DNA of 64,000 nt. Origin: Glossina fuscipes. Taxonomy: Eukaryota > Arthropoda > Insecta > Diptera > Glossinidae. Shown here piece after piece: positions 38,401 through 50,499 of the stretch. Each line of letters opens with the position of its first letter. The stretch's first letter is position 1. Both the position numbers and the translations under genes were made by a program. The DNA lies in NCBI RefSeq assembly GCF_014805625.2, contig NW_023998415.1:39602319-39666318 (forward strand). The letters run 5' to 3'. The notes beneath the pieces are model-generated. The model did no database searches and was not told the DNA's origin. It saw nothing but the letters and a program-made list of their open reading frames with translations.

Positions 38401-38450
38401 GTAAGTTATATTTTGATGATATGTAAATATCATCAAAATATAATTTTAAG
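38401..38450 (+). other. Perfect 17-bp hairpin framed by GTAAG and AAG (mirtron-like)
   Basis: Arms 38406-38422 (TTATATTTTGATGATAT) and 38427-38443 (its exact reverse complement) enclose a GTAA loop. The segment starts with GTAAGT, which matches a fly 5' splice site, and ends TTTTAAG, so all 50 nt could be read as a very short intron folding into a hairpin. There is no coding evidence on either side, and a 4-nt loop is tighter than usual for microRNA precursors. What is certain is only the perfect inverted repeat. Confidence 0.5.
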
Positions 38451-38562
38451 AAGAACTATCAATGCCAAAAGTAAAATAGAATTTCTTCATCTATCTATCT
38501 ATTTATCTCTCTCTCTCCCTCTCTCTTAATCTTTCATTTTCATAAAATAAAAGTAGATCTTT
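38451..38562. repeat. TCTA/TC-rich low-complexity stretch
   Basis: Contains TCTATCTATCTATTTATC and a (TC)n run (about 38490-38526). Confidence 0.85.
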
Positions 38563-38850
38563 TCATCGTAAGTCGTGCCAATCACATCGTATAGGATGGT
38601 CCGCTTCGAAATAAACCGCCTTAGCCAGTGTTTTTTTCCATGCCTCGGAAAACTTCGGATAGGCGTTCTTTGGCATGGCCTTGTGTGTGCCCTTTCAGCA
38701 ATCTTGCGATCTTTATCTCCTCAAGGGGGAAAGGAAAAACTCCATCCTTTAATGCATCTCGTATAAATAACGTATTACTCGCAAGTTTTTTTTTTTTTAT
38801 TTTATTGAGATTTTCTGTTGACTCTATATGTAAACCTTTCGTCGAACAAT
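38563..38850 (-). pseudogene. Decayed coding segment of unknown family
   Basis: The minus strand reads as a composed, non-repetitive protein across three overlapping frames. From about 38850 it runs KGLHIESTENLNKIKKK. After a frame change in an A tract it continues LASNTLFIRDALKDGVF, PFPLEEIKIARLLKG and HTQGHAKERLSEVFRGMEK. After another frame change in a run of seven A it ends TLAKAVYFEADHPIR...CDWHDLR and a stop near 38567. Both frame changes fall in homopolymers, the usual place for indels in pseudogenes or for sequencing errors. The segment is charged, lacks membrane stretches and is probably helical. I do not recognise the family. It could be a transposon-encoded fragment, a processed pseudogene or a real exon with errors. 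Composition is more GC-rich than the flanks. A 3'-splice-like pyrimidine stretch followed by ATATAAG lies just upstream on this strand (about 38858-38890). Confidence 0.4.
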
Positions 38851-41800
38851 TCTAAACTTATATGTACCGAAGCAAAAGAAGAAAGAAAATGATCAGTTTT
38901 ATTTGTTGATTAGCGAAAGTGCTAATCAACTTAATTGGGATTAAATTTGATTCTTGAAAGAAGTATTTAAAGTCACAATCGTATATTCCGTTGACGCAGG
39001 TACACTCAGCAAAATTGATGCACATTTCTATGACAACTTCAGTATTCCTGGCTGTGACAAATATAGGAAAACGAAGTCGCCTACACTATGATTTAATGTA
39101 TAGTCGATGTATTATTTCCAATTTTCTTCTTTTTTTTCTTTTTTTTTCTGTCAGATCGCTTGAAAACAAAAAAAGGTAGCATTTTTTATAACAATTTCAA
39201 CCATTGAAACGTCGATTGATTTAAAATTTTTTTACATCATTCTTCCGTTTTTTGTGTATTTGTTTCAATTTTTCTTTTTTTTTTTTTTTACAAGCAAATC
39301 TTTTACATGCCAAGAACAGAATTTCGCCCCTCAATCTATCACATCAAATACCAAATGACAGTTTATTGATTTCGTTTGGCTGAACACCAAAAAAATACGA
39401 GAAACAAAGTAAATAGGATTGTACCGCAATTTGCAAGAATTACAAATACTCGTATATGTTGTATATAACTAGCACAAGAATAATATATGAGTTTATGAAA
39501 TCATCAATATTTTGCAGTTTATAAAAATCTGAAGGAAGAAAACAAAAACTGTAAAAATATGGAAGCAAAACTGTTTATTTGCTTAAGAAAAAAAAAAGAA
39601 AAAAAATAAAAAAAACAAGTGATTACTTTACACTTCATCTGAAAAATAATAAGAATAAGAAAATAAAAGGAGAGAGGCAAGTAGTAGGAAGGAATCTCTG
39701 AACAAAAATTCCTTTTCTTAGTCATTCATCAAAGAGATATATGTTCTCATGACAACCATAGGAGTTGAGTTAGAAAATTGTTTGCAAGAATTTCAATTTA
39801 AAGGAGTTTTCTTCTTCTTCTTCTTCTTCTTCTTTTGCTTTTTCAAGTTTATTTCAAACTTCCTACAATTTGATAACATACTTGCTTATTGAAAGGAATA
39901 TGTTTTTGTTTAATGGACACACGACTAACGATTAAATTTTAAATTTCAACTACGTTTAGAATGGACGTCCTTAACACGTTGAATAGTTCGAGTCACCGTA
40001 TTTTTACGCGCTAGCATTATTAATGTGAATAGTTATTGATTTGAAAAGACTTGAGGATTTTCTTTATCGCGTATATTAGGTCTGGAGATTTTTAGATACC
40101 AACACTTATACGCAAAATCGAGTCTTGCCTGGTCTCTCTTATTTGTTTGTTTCTTTACTTCGAAAAAGTCACTTATGTCAAGTGACTGGAAAAATATATA
40201 TGTTTTTCCAAAAATTTCTGACATAATAAGAACCTCGGGCCGAAAGTTTATTAATCTTATGAGTCTAGCTGTGTTAATGTCCAATGCAGTACAGTCATTA
40301 GGCAATGAATGACCTATCAATTACAACAGGTCGAACTAAGCGAAAGTCGAAATCTCAGTTGTGAAAATTGTGAAATTAATAGAATCTTTGGTATATGGTG
40401 ATAATTGGTCCTTTTCAGTCCAGTTCTTTTCTGTTAGATGTAAGATGAAACTTCATCTGTAATTGCGAATTAACGCAAAGCCATGGCTTTCGTTTCAATG
40501 CGAGCAAACGCAGCACTTATCTAACGCGCAACTTTCTAATGTCAAAGATTGTTAGTAATACGTGCAACGTATAGGACTTGTTGACCTATCTACCATACCA
40601 GCTTGCGAGCTGGCGCACCTTCAAACGAATCTCGTTTAATATAATTTTCGACAATTTTCTGATTTGTGGCATAACAACCTCGATTGATTGGTTTGCCTTC
40701 GCGTCATAATAGTAAACTGAGAAACAGTCAGTCATACAAAAGCAGCTTAATCTTCAATGAAACCATCAAGCGGATCCATTGTGAGGTTCTGAGAGAAATG
40801 ACATTTTCAATCGGTTCACTAGTAAAATTGAAATTATATAGTGTAGAAAAATATGTGCAAAATGTTCATCTTATCGCTTTTACCTTTTGTCCTTCCACGA
40901 AGATCAAGTATGATACGACGGAAAACAAGGCCCCCTACATATAATGCATCCATTCTTTTTGCTTTTATATATCTACTACCTATAGTGGGAGTGGTGGCAA
41001 TTTTTTCAATTTTGTTTATCTTTTCTCTTTTTAGGGGAACAAGTCGATATTTTAATTTATGTACTTATGCGAGCGATTCGTTGTTGTCAATTCATGTGGC
41101 GGTCAAAATAATATTATTATTCTGACAGGCAATTACTTAAAACAATTCGTGCAAAATGAAAATTTAAAAAAAAAAAAAAAACGAAAAATTAATAATAATT
41201 GAAATAAACGCATGTTGTTTTCGTTGTTTGGCCTCAATCAGCGGAAAAGCAAAACAAGTTATGCGTGTACGTACTAATTACTCGGCATTTCTTTAAAAAG
41301 AATATTAATAATGTTATAAATTTAATGTTTATTTGTTTGTTTATTTATTAATTTTGTTTTTCTTTTTTTTTTAATTAATATAAAACCGTATATCATATAT
41401 TTTCTACGAAAGCCTAGCAGTGCGTTTGTTTTTTTAATTAATTTTTAAGAGAATAAATTTTAATATATTTGCAAACTTTATAAAGTATTTTTAAAGGTAA
41501 ACGTATGCAGACATCTGGCTATCTGCTATGGCTGGGCGGAATGAAAGGAAGTCGGATAAGATAAATAAATGGAGGAAATTGAATACAATATTGTCTTTGA
41601 TGAAGCTAACTAAAGAAGAAGTCACCTTATCTTTCGAGTCTCATTTATTATTAGGTGATGGGGATCAAAAGTTCACTACAAATTATTTATGTAAATTTTA
41701 TTCATTCGTTTATCAGTTTTTATACTCTGCATAACTTGCATGTTAAATTTGTGCGGAAAGATGTAAGATCCATAATATCTTAAGTGCTGGATAAGTTCTT

Positions 41801-42899
41801 CATTCATAATCGGAATCCAAGTCAGAATCCATAATTTTTACCTGAAGCGATCTAAGCTTGTCTGCGCGTCTAACACCTATGCTTATGTATTTTTGTTTAT
41901 ATTAACCTAAAAATCGCTAAGAAATTTAAAAAAGGATTGGAAATGAAAATGAAAGGATCCTTAAATCGTTGCATTAATAAAAGTTTATATTTTGCAAATT
42001 TCCGCGCAAAAATCACTAATCATCATTTCACATTAACCGTATTTGGAAATACTTTTTAGGCGCCAGACAATATAAGAGTTTCTCAGATAAGTAAAGTAAC
42101 ACTTTATAGGGAAACAAACTCTAATTTTTTTTCAGCATTTTATGAGGATAATAAGCGAAAACTAATAGAGATTTTATAAAGGAAATTAAAGTGAGTAAAA
42201 TTGAACTCTTAGCATGTAAGGCCTCCAATGAAAAGTATATCCTTCCATGAAAACAAGATAGAATTTTTGAGATTTTATCACGAAAATATAGGAAGCCTAG
42301 CGTTTAATGGAGCGGTATGGAATATTTAACGGTAAGGATAGAAAATTTTCACTTGTTATTTAAAGCGTACTTCGATAGGTAGAAGTTTTTCTACTCAACT
42401 GTTTATTTACCGCCAAAGAAGACAACAAATTCAAAGACATATAAAATATGTACTTATGTTGTCATGGTCTACACAAGATCGCCTCTTGTAAAATTTGCGA
42501 ATTGTTTCGGGATATTTTACTCCGGCTTAATATCCAACTTTTATCAAAATTCTTAACCAACTTAATGTTATAAGCAAAAATGAAGACTTCTAACATGAGC
42601 AGATATAAGGTATGAATGAAAAACTTACGCAAGCCTTGGAAGAAGTCCAAAGAGAATTTGCATTAAGTAAAGCAAAAATATGGAAAGTGAAAATTGTTAT
42701 GGTTCATTGATGATGAAATTTATTTGGTCTTCTTTAATAATTTTTTTTTTTTTTTTTTTTTTTTTTTGCTATTAACAGTGGAGGTGAATACATATCTAAA
42801 TATCAGCTGTCGAATTGAACTGAGAGTATACGCCAATTTTTGCCCTGTTTGAACTTTCCCGGCCCCAGCGTTTCAAGACCTCTTGCAGTAAACGGAGCA
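38851..42899. other. AT-rich non-coding stretch, no gene recognised
   Basis: Contains a small perfect hairpin (GTTGATTAGC, loop GAAAGT, GCTAATCAAC, 38905-38930), poly(T) at about 39276-39289, a (TTC)n run at about 39808-39834, poly(A) at about 41165-41180 and poly(T) at 42741-42767. The interval 40290-40920 has more even base composition, but no coherent protein could be assembled. Frames of 60-95 codons are unsupported. Confidence 0.5.
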
Positions 42900-43760
42900 A
42901 CATGCTTCGGCGTCATGGTTAAGACAGTTCAGTCTGTAATTTTGAATGCTACCATACATGTATGTAGATAGATACGCGTTATGCACAATCAATAAGTCTC
43001 CGGTCTAACGCTTTTTTTTTGGCGGTTTCAACATTTAAACACGATTCTAATGCTACATAATATTCACTACAGATCCTTTGTCTCTTTTCAAGATAGTCGA
43101 TGAATATTATACCAACTGCATGCCAACGTATGCACGCCATAACCATCCCAGCCGAGTTTTGTCTTTTTCATCGTTTTAGACGAGTTACGCCGGGTGCTAA
43201 TTACTCGTTTGGCTGTCGATTGGGCTTGAGAGGGTAGTGGTGAACTCAGTTTTCATCCATTATTCGATATCTTATGGAAAAATCCATTTTATTTCACCCA
43301 AATGGAGACAACAGGTTTTTGTTTTTGATCAAAATTGAGAAGACCCAAGCAACCACTTCGAATATACCTACCTCATGGATAAATGTTCATGCCAAATGGT
43401 GTATGGAGTGCCTTTCGTTATTTTTAGGATGTCACCTATCTCACGCAACTTAACTTTTCGGTCTTCCAAAAGAACTTTGTGAACTTTTTTTATGTTTTTT
43501 AGAACAATTACCCAATTCCGGCAATTAGAAGAATCGAGACTATCGGTATCCTTTGTCTGACTTTGTTTAAAATTAGCGTACGACCGGCGTATTTTAATCG
43601 AGGGTCACCGTAACGGCTCAAATTACTGTAACTTGTAAATTAATTGTCCGAATGTCATGAAATTTTGACATGAATCGCTTAAAGACTGCAGTGGTATTCA
43701 TAAATTACATAGATCTGTCAACATTGTTGCGATATATCTGCTTGATCGCAGACTTATTGA
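42900..43760 (-). mobile_element. Partial mariner relic, same subfamily as 26655-27240
   Basis: The minus strand reads as a mariner transposase. VHKVLLEDRKVKLREIGD, ILKITKGTPYTIWHEHLSMR (about 43375-43495) form the second helix-turn-helix. SKWLLGSSQF-type sequence with frameshifts follows. The first catalytic block then reads MDEN, a TGA in place of the Trp codon, and VHHY (about 43235-43260). Downstream come SAGMVMACIRWHAVGIIFIDYLEK and EYYVALESCLNVE (about 43040-43160) and HTCMVAFKITD (about 42935-42965). The HDNAPCH and later PPYSPDLAP blocks of the family are missing or unreadable, so the third catalytic Asp is absent. There are several stops and frameshifts. The 5' flank up to about 43760 aligns with that of the copy at 27120-27240. 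Terminal repeats were not defined. Non-functional. Confidence 0.78.
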
Positions 43761-45514
43761 GTAAAATGTAATTAAGATATTTTCTATATATAAAACACAT
43801 ATATATGCATACATATGTAGAAAAATAGCTTGTTCTACAACTGAATTTAGTTGAACTCAAACTTTGGCAGATGTTTTACGCTATAATATAATCGTCAGTC
43901 ATTCAGTCAACTAGTCAGTTACTTTCCCCAGTCGTGTTATGGTTACCCTGTTGGTTGCCGATGATCGTGGAAATGACTTTTGTATGTGTTTAGTTTAGTT
44001 TTGCATATAACGAATAATGTTAAACAAGTAAAACTCTAATAAAAAAAAAGGGAAAAACCCTTAAAGTTAACGCAAGAAAGCAAAACTTTGAGCGGAAACG
44101 GAAGTGTTACCAGCAACAGCTATGACTGTATGTACATATCTCTGCATATCTACATGTGATGATGTTTGTTGGCTTATATATGTATGTATAAATCTAGGCA
44201 TATGCAGCCGTAGACAAATTAACAGAGTAAGGAATGCTAAAATAAAACAAAAAACAAAAAAAAAAAAAAAAAAAAAAACACCAAAAAGAGGAAAATTCTG
44301 GGTTCAGTAGAATTGGAGATATGTAAACCTTTGCTACGCGTTACTGACATCTACCTATGCATATCCTATGATATACATTAACATATAGACAGAGTATTTC
44401 GCGAAATATATTTTGCAAGCATGGATTTAGACAAAACGTTAACACTTGTCAAACAGCTGCTAGCTACATACGTATGGAGCGATATCTATTTGAGTACATT
44501 TTATATATGCATATATATTCTGTCCTACGCTCGTTTCCCATCACATCTCAACTATTATGCGCGCCAAAAAGTTATTAAAAAAACATAATTTTTTGTATTT
44601 GTTTTTTTTTTTTTTTTTTTTTTTCAGTTGGTTCATTCAACTTCTTTTCGTATATATGAAAACAAACGTACATATGTATGGATGCATATGCGTGCTTATG
44701 AGGAGAAAAAGAGAGTTTTTACAAAGTAAGAGAATGCCGAGAAAATGAATAAATTTTCCGCATTTACAGCAGCAACAAAAGCCAAAAAGAGGAAGAAAAT
44801 AAAACGAACGAAGCGACCAAAAACGTAAACTTTTGTATTTATTTTATTATTGTTGTTGTTGTTGCAATATCCTGCCATACTTTGGCAGCAAGTTGTGCCT
44901 TTTCGGATTGAATGAATGGGTGCGTTGTTGATGCGAGCATATTAAAAAGTTTTTATTTTACAATTTTTTTTGTTTTTTTTGGTTTTTGGTTAATTTTTTT
45001 GTAGTATACTTTTTAGCGTTTTTGTTTCGTTTCCTTTATTTGTTTACAAAATGCTGAGGGACGACGACGACGACGACGACGACAACGACAGCGCTCAAAA
45101 CATATACAACGCGTTTAAGCCACATCTCTTTTTAGAATTTCTTTTTGTTTGTGCTTTTTGCTTTTTCCTTCCCTTTCTTTCGTCTTTCGTCAAAAAGTTA
45201 ACATTTAAAAAATGGTTACATCAATAGAAACAAAATATTTCGTTAGTTGATGGCAGGCGTTTTTATTCATTACCAAGTGTTAATATTAATACAATGTAGA
45301 TATAATTCTTAAGTATATTATGCGCGAGGAAGGACACATGGACGTGATTACGCGAACTTGGATTCGGACAAGCATTAAGATTTTGTCTGTAAATTTTTTC
45401 CCTTCCCTTTCAAAAAACTGACTTGTATTATTTCACTTAGGATGAGTGAAACATTTTTGTCTTCAAGATAAAACTTCTTCGATGAAAACGCGCATCTCAG
45501 AGCCCACAAAATAA
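43761..45514. other. AT-rich non-coding stretch with microsatellites
   Basis: Poly(A) at about 44259-44278, poly(T) at about 44602-44624, a TTG-repeat at about 44850-44864 and a (GAC)n run at about 45061-45084 (eight units). Frames of about 60 codons read through these tracts. Confidence 0.55.
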
Positions 45515-45640
45515 ATGCGCTCCGATTAAAAAGTAACGGGAATTTTCCAAATTTTTAAATACATTTTTTATATTAACTTCAAGCTAAATTTTCTTCTTTT
45601 GAAGGCTAGAAGCAGTCGTGTTTTTTATTTAATAATTTCT
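45515..45640 (+). mobile_element. Possible mariner 5'-end fragment
   Basis: AAAGTAACGGGAATTTTCC (about 45530-45548) resembles the inner end of mariner terminal repeats. About 60 bp later TTTTGAAGGCTAGAAGCAG (about 45596-45614) resembles the 5' leader of the mariner at 55406 (AAAGGCTAGAAGTGTTTT, about 55579-55596). No coding sequence follows. This may be a solo terminal fragment of that family, but the match is short. Confidence 0.35.
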
Positions 45641-46389
45641 TCTTTACTCTTCCTCATCGTAATAATAATCGAAAGAAGTCACTCATTGAACTTTCTTCAA
45701 AGTTGGATATATAGCAAAAAGCTGGAAGCATGGAAGTCAAGGGAATCAAGTAATTGTTACTTCATTAATTTTTACTAAAACTATAGGAAAGCAACCGTTT
45801 CAGAACACATTATTGTTGAATAATAATAACCATTAATAAACGACTATGTTTTGCATCACTTATGAAAATACACTCTTGGGAACATTCATAAACCCATACT
45901 TATGACATGATATACTTATTAAAAACTTTTTTAAAATTTATAAATTTGAGCAACTTTTAAATCAGTCACGAGGTATAAAAACTGGGAAAATCGATGGATG
46001 CATTTTAACCCAACATTCTTCGTATAAAATTATGACTGAAAGTGCTTGAAATCAGTTACAGTGTTTGAGTCTCGTTCGGCAAACAAGTGATGCTCGATTA
46101 TATGACAAATTGGTCAACAACTCCCGGGACTGACGCGTAGATACCATTTCTAACAAAAAAAAAAAAAATAAACAAAGCAATACGCTTTCAAACGCCAACT
46201 CTCAAACGATCATTTTAAAAATTTCGTTATGCTTGCAAATTATAGTGGTGGTATAGTAGTGATGTAATTCTCATTGTTTGCCAAATTAGGACAAAATTCG
46301 ATGGCTAATTTTAAATGAAGTCGCAGGATCACTGGCACTGGCGAATGAAATGGAGACCAAATGAAGAACATTGTTCTTGATAACGCAAA

Positions 46390-46652
46390 AGACAAGTAGT
46401 AAGAGATAGTTGATATTTTAAGCAGATCGAAACGCTATCTATTCACTTTTTTGAAAATAAGTATAGCATTTAAATTCAGTCGAACAAAGACAACAAATTG
46501 TCAAAGGAGTTCGTATTACTTACCGCAACGCAAGTCGCTTCCTCTAAATCTAGCCGTCCGCCATTATCTAATTGTAAATTTCAAAAGCACACAAACGGAC
46601 AGCAATGACTTAATCAATTCAGAATTTCATGCTGATCAAGAATGCACCACAT
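46390..46652 (+). repeat. Fragment of the fly interspersed repeat family
   Basis: The right part carries ACGGACAGCAATGACTTAAT, then CAGAATTTCATGCTGATCAAGAATG (about 46619-46643). This matches the landmark at the non-AACAAGTAAG side of the copy at 19889-20669. A weak ACAAGTAGTAAGAG string at about 46391 may be the other edge. The copy is short or internally deleted. Confidence 0.45.
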
Positions 46653-47536
46653 AAGGGCGCTGAAGTTTTCTTTTGAGTTTTGCAAAAATTATGACAAATT
46701 GAGTACACCGCTCATCCTTCATTGGTGGGTATAAAAATGTGCCAAGATTTATTGGCGTGTATATCAACCCAATTATTGGTTGCAGCTTCAATGTCGGAAA
46801 AAAATTTCTACCCAACCATGAAGATTTGCAGCATTTCAATGCTACCCCCCCCCCCCCCCACCCCCCAAACCCCATCACGATCATTATATATGCAAATATA
46901 ACCAATTTAATCGTAATCGTTTGCCTGTCGCTTCAATAAGAATAGTGACACGAATATCCAAGACGCACTCAATGCATATCACTGAAAACAATATATATAA
47001 TCGACGCAATCACCTGTAATATGCACCTGTCGTACATAAAAAGCTTTGTAGCAATTCCATTCTTTGTTTTTCTGCTTTTGCGCTTGTTATTGTAAAAATA
47101 ACTAAAAATCTCAACTTGTTATTTTTCAATAAAAATAAGTAAAATTAGTTATAACACTGTTCCATCAATATTTTGATTTCATTTATCGACCATTTATAGC
47201 GTTAGATTACGCACAGTTGTTATATTATCCATGTTTACATATAATGCATGCATGTAACATTGCTTGTGCACAACTCACGCGATTCCTCTAAATAAATAAC
47301 TATGCTCTAAAAAATCTTTTACAAAGGTATTTAGTAATAAAATACCAAAAGGCTTATTGTTATTTGAATAGCAGGTGGGCGAGAAGTTTCTGCGCCTGTA
47401 TGTGTTGGCGTCTCATTACTTAGAGTACATCTCGTTTGATATGCGCGAATTACTTTCAATAATTTTCATCATGTTACTGTTGGGAACAGTAGAAGGGAAT
47501 AAACTACCTGACATATCGTCCGTTGCTTATAAATAT
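46653..47536. other. Non-coding stretch with a poly(C) tract
   Basis: A run of 15 C (46845-46859), one A, then six C (46861-46866) stands out in this AT-rich window. Otherwise no feature was recognised. The 86-codon frame starting at 47375 runs into the mariner fragment described next. Confidence 0.6.
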
Positions 47537-47720
47537 AAAAACTTATGTAAGATATTGCGAAGTGAAGCAGTGAATGTTCGGACATGCCAAAGGTGGTTTG
47601 CAAATTTCGTTTCAAAGATTTCCAACCACATCTAATCATTTTGCAATTGGAAAGTAAACCGGCCTTCACTATTCGACTGCTAGGGAAGAGTACATCCATC
47701 AAGCATCTTGAAATTCAAAT
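47537..47720 (+). mobile_element. Mariner transposase N-terminal fragment
   Basis: The + strand reads NLCKILRSEAVNVRTCQRWFANF (47541-47609), the HTH_48-type N-terminal DNA-binding helix pattern of mariners, in which family members typically have a Gly-Glu-..-Val..RT..RWF..F pattern. A frame change follows (VSKDF), and then no clear family sequence. The catalytic domain is absent. It is a small relic. The alternative is a chance resemblance over about 25 residues. Confidence 0.5.
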
Positions 47721-50499
47721 TTTATTTTATTTCATTTGTGCTTTACACGACAGCACTTTTCCGACCATCCTAATATATAAATATGGATGTTGACATGTAT
47801 GCACGCATACATATATATATATATATATATATTTTCAAAATGTACATATATATGTATGTATGTATGTATGTATGGATGAGTGAATATGTATGTGTGTGTG
47901 TGTACGTTTGTATGGACATATATGTATGCTATTGTAAATATTTATAAAAAAGTAAAATCTAACGGTTTCAAAACAATAACAAAACGAATGAGAATGCAAT
48001 ATATTGACGGGAAATAAACACCAACACAAACACAACACGAAAGTAAAAGCTTAGCGAAAAGAGGATTACAACAAAATACTTTAGAGCGACACGTATAAAC
48101 CATAGAAAAATGAAAAGCAACCACTTTTATAACGGCTAAATGCATGTTTCTCACCCACAAAAACACACATTTACACGTGAAAGCGCTTGTCCCATACATT
48201 TGATAGTCTATTCATCGTTAAAGGAGCTATAGTTTAATTAAAGCGTTAACATAGCTTTTATAGTTATTAAAATATGTAGAAAAAGAAAACGAATAAAGGT
48301 ATAAAACGCATACAGGGCTTACGTTATGTATATAGGCGGATTACTGATTGCATTGCATTGCAGCAATTATTGTAAAAATGTAAATGTTCGGGGAAGGCGG
48401 AGCCACAAGTTTGTGCGCAAAATTAACAAGACAGCTAAGATATAGAACTAAAGAAGTTTTTTCACTTTATCGGTTAATAAGTCCTGGGACTAAGGAAAAA
48501 GAAAAAAAAAAACTTTACTGCAATCAATCCACAGCTTGTCTCTTCTTTTATAGTAGTATTTCTCAAGATCCTTCATCATCCCATAGCCGCCTGAGGGCAG
48601 ACGGGATGTACTCATTGCGTTGAGCATTAACGGAATCGGCTTCACTTGAAACCCGGCAAAACATCAACATATTCTTATTTTTTTTATTTGTTTGCGCTAA
48701 AAGCTATGTTCAATCAATACACGAAATTCGGATTTTGCCAATGTTTGGAATATAAAAAAATTAAATATTACGACTATTACGGTAATACGTAAAAACGCGA
48801 ATGAAAACGATACGAACGGAAGACATAAGAAATTTGTTTAGAAACGAAATCCATGTGTTAGTGCCAGGAACGACTAACCGATAACTTATTTATTGCTCCC
48901 GTTTCGCATCAAAATTTATAAGAAATTCTTTTCCCTTTTAACATATTTCGACTAAGCTAAATTAATTTGTCCTAAAAAAAATAATTTAAACAAATTCAAA
49001 ATATTTGTATTGATTTTCTAGAAACGTCTATAAGTAGAGACTTTGGAAATTAAAGATGAAGGCATATACCCGGAAATTGTTTGTAGCTACGCTTGATCAG
49101 TATAACACATCCTGCGAGCTGCAACTAACTATACTTCCATTGATCGAATTTTATTGATCGAATATTACAGAGAAAATTCCATTAAGGAGTCTGTAGAGAG
49201 AGAGATAGAGAGAGATAGAGAATAGAACGAGTATACTGTGAAAGCTCACTTTACAAGTTTTATAGTCGCGATAAACGCGAATAAAATCTAAATTCAGTTT
49301 ACATAATTTATGTATAATTGCATGGAATAAATGAAATTTCAAACAAAAACATAAAATTATTTAAATCTTTATTTATTTATTATTGATCGGCTTTATAGCT
49401 CAGCACTAACCATTTCAAATACTACATGAATATTATATATATTCATTTAAAAACAAGCAAAAGTTTCAAAATCATTTTGCGATAAAATATCCAAAATTCC
49501 AAGTATTTCTATGAAAACGGCGAAAGACTTGCTTATGACAGATTCGTTTACGCCTGTGTTATACTAAAAGTTATACATAACAATCCATATACTTGCAGCT
49601 TATCCACTCATGATTATCATAATGTTTTCAGTCGTTTTACCCTATTTATATCTTCGTTTGCCCGTTTAAATAAATAAGTGATTTTTGATAAAATTTATTT
49701 ATTTAGTTAATAGTCAAAGATCATATGTGAAAGTTCACGTGATTCCGTAGTAATTCCGATCAATATGGGCAAAAGGACTTTGTCCTATAATTAATGGCTT
49801 ATATTAATCTAAAAAGTTTATCAATGATTGACTTTATTAGAATACTCGCCTGAAAAATCGGCTTTCACGCACAGAATTACTGAAGTACTAAGTAATATTT
49901 ACGTTTCGCTATAAGGAGATAGCTGCCAAAAATTCTTCCCAATTCTTTTATATCTCTATAATATCAAGAATCTCTATAGAATCATTTTCAAATGTGATTT
50001 GCGGTCGAATTTAAGTTTTTTGAAATACAAACGCCTGCAACCATTATCAGTTCAGAGAGACAAGTGAAAAAGGATTTATTGCTAAATCACTTTGAGATCG
50101 CGAGCTGACAATGCATATACATCGCATGAAAGCGCAGATTATTAGGTATAATAATCGGTCTAATGCGGTCTATCATTTTTACCCGCTATATTCCATATGC
50201 AAAAATTCATATGTAAATGTCACCATTTGCCGTATGTCCGTAACATTTGAAATATTAATATCACCGACAAGTTTTAGTTGTATTTGCTCGTGTGGTTCCA
50301 GCCTACATACAGTCTTTTACACACGCCCTAAAGTTTATCATTAACAAAAATCGTTCGGAATTTCTTGATATATGAGAATAATCTTGAGGCAGGTAAACCT
50401 TAATCAATTACACTGCACATGTTCATTAAGCATGTGCTGGTGTATGCAACAGCCAGAAGGACTTAAATAAGACCCATTTTTTGTTTTACCGAGCACTTT
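47721..50499. other. AT-rich non-coding stretch with TA/TATG microsatellites
   Basis: (AT)n at about 47807-47831, (TATG)n at 47851-47874 and a short GT run near 47891-47902. An AG-rich run lies at about 49193-49221. Frames up to 85 codons are unsupported. The more GC-balanced stretch 48380-48660 gave no recognisable protein. Confidence 0.5.

Noticed and set aside
40290..40920. Possible transposon relic on the minus strand
   Set aside because: Composition is more balanced than the flanks, but no frame or combination of frames gives a recognisable protein.
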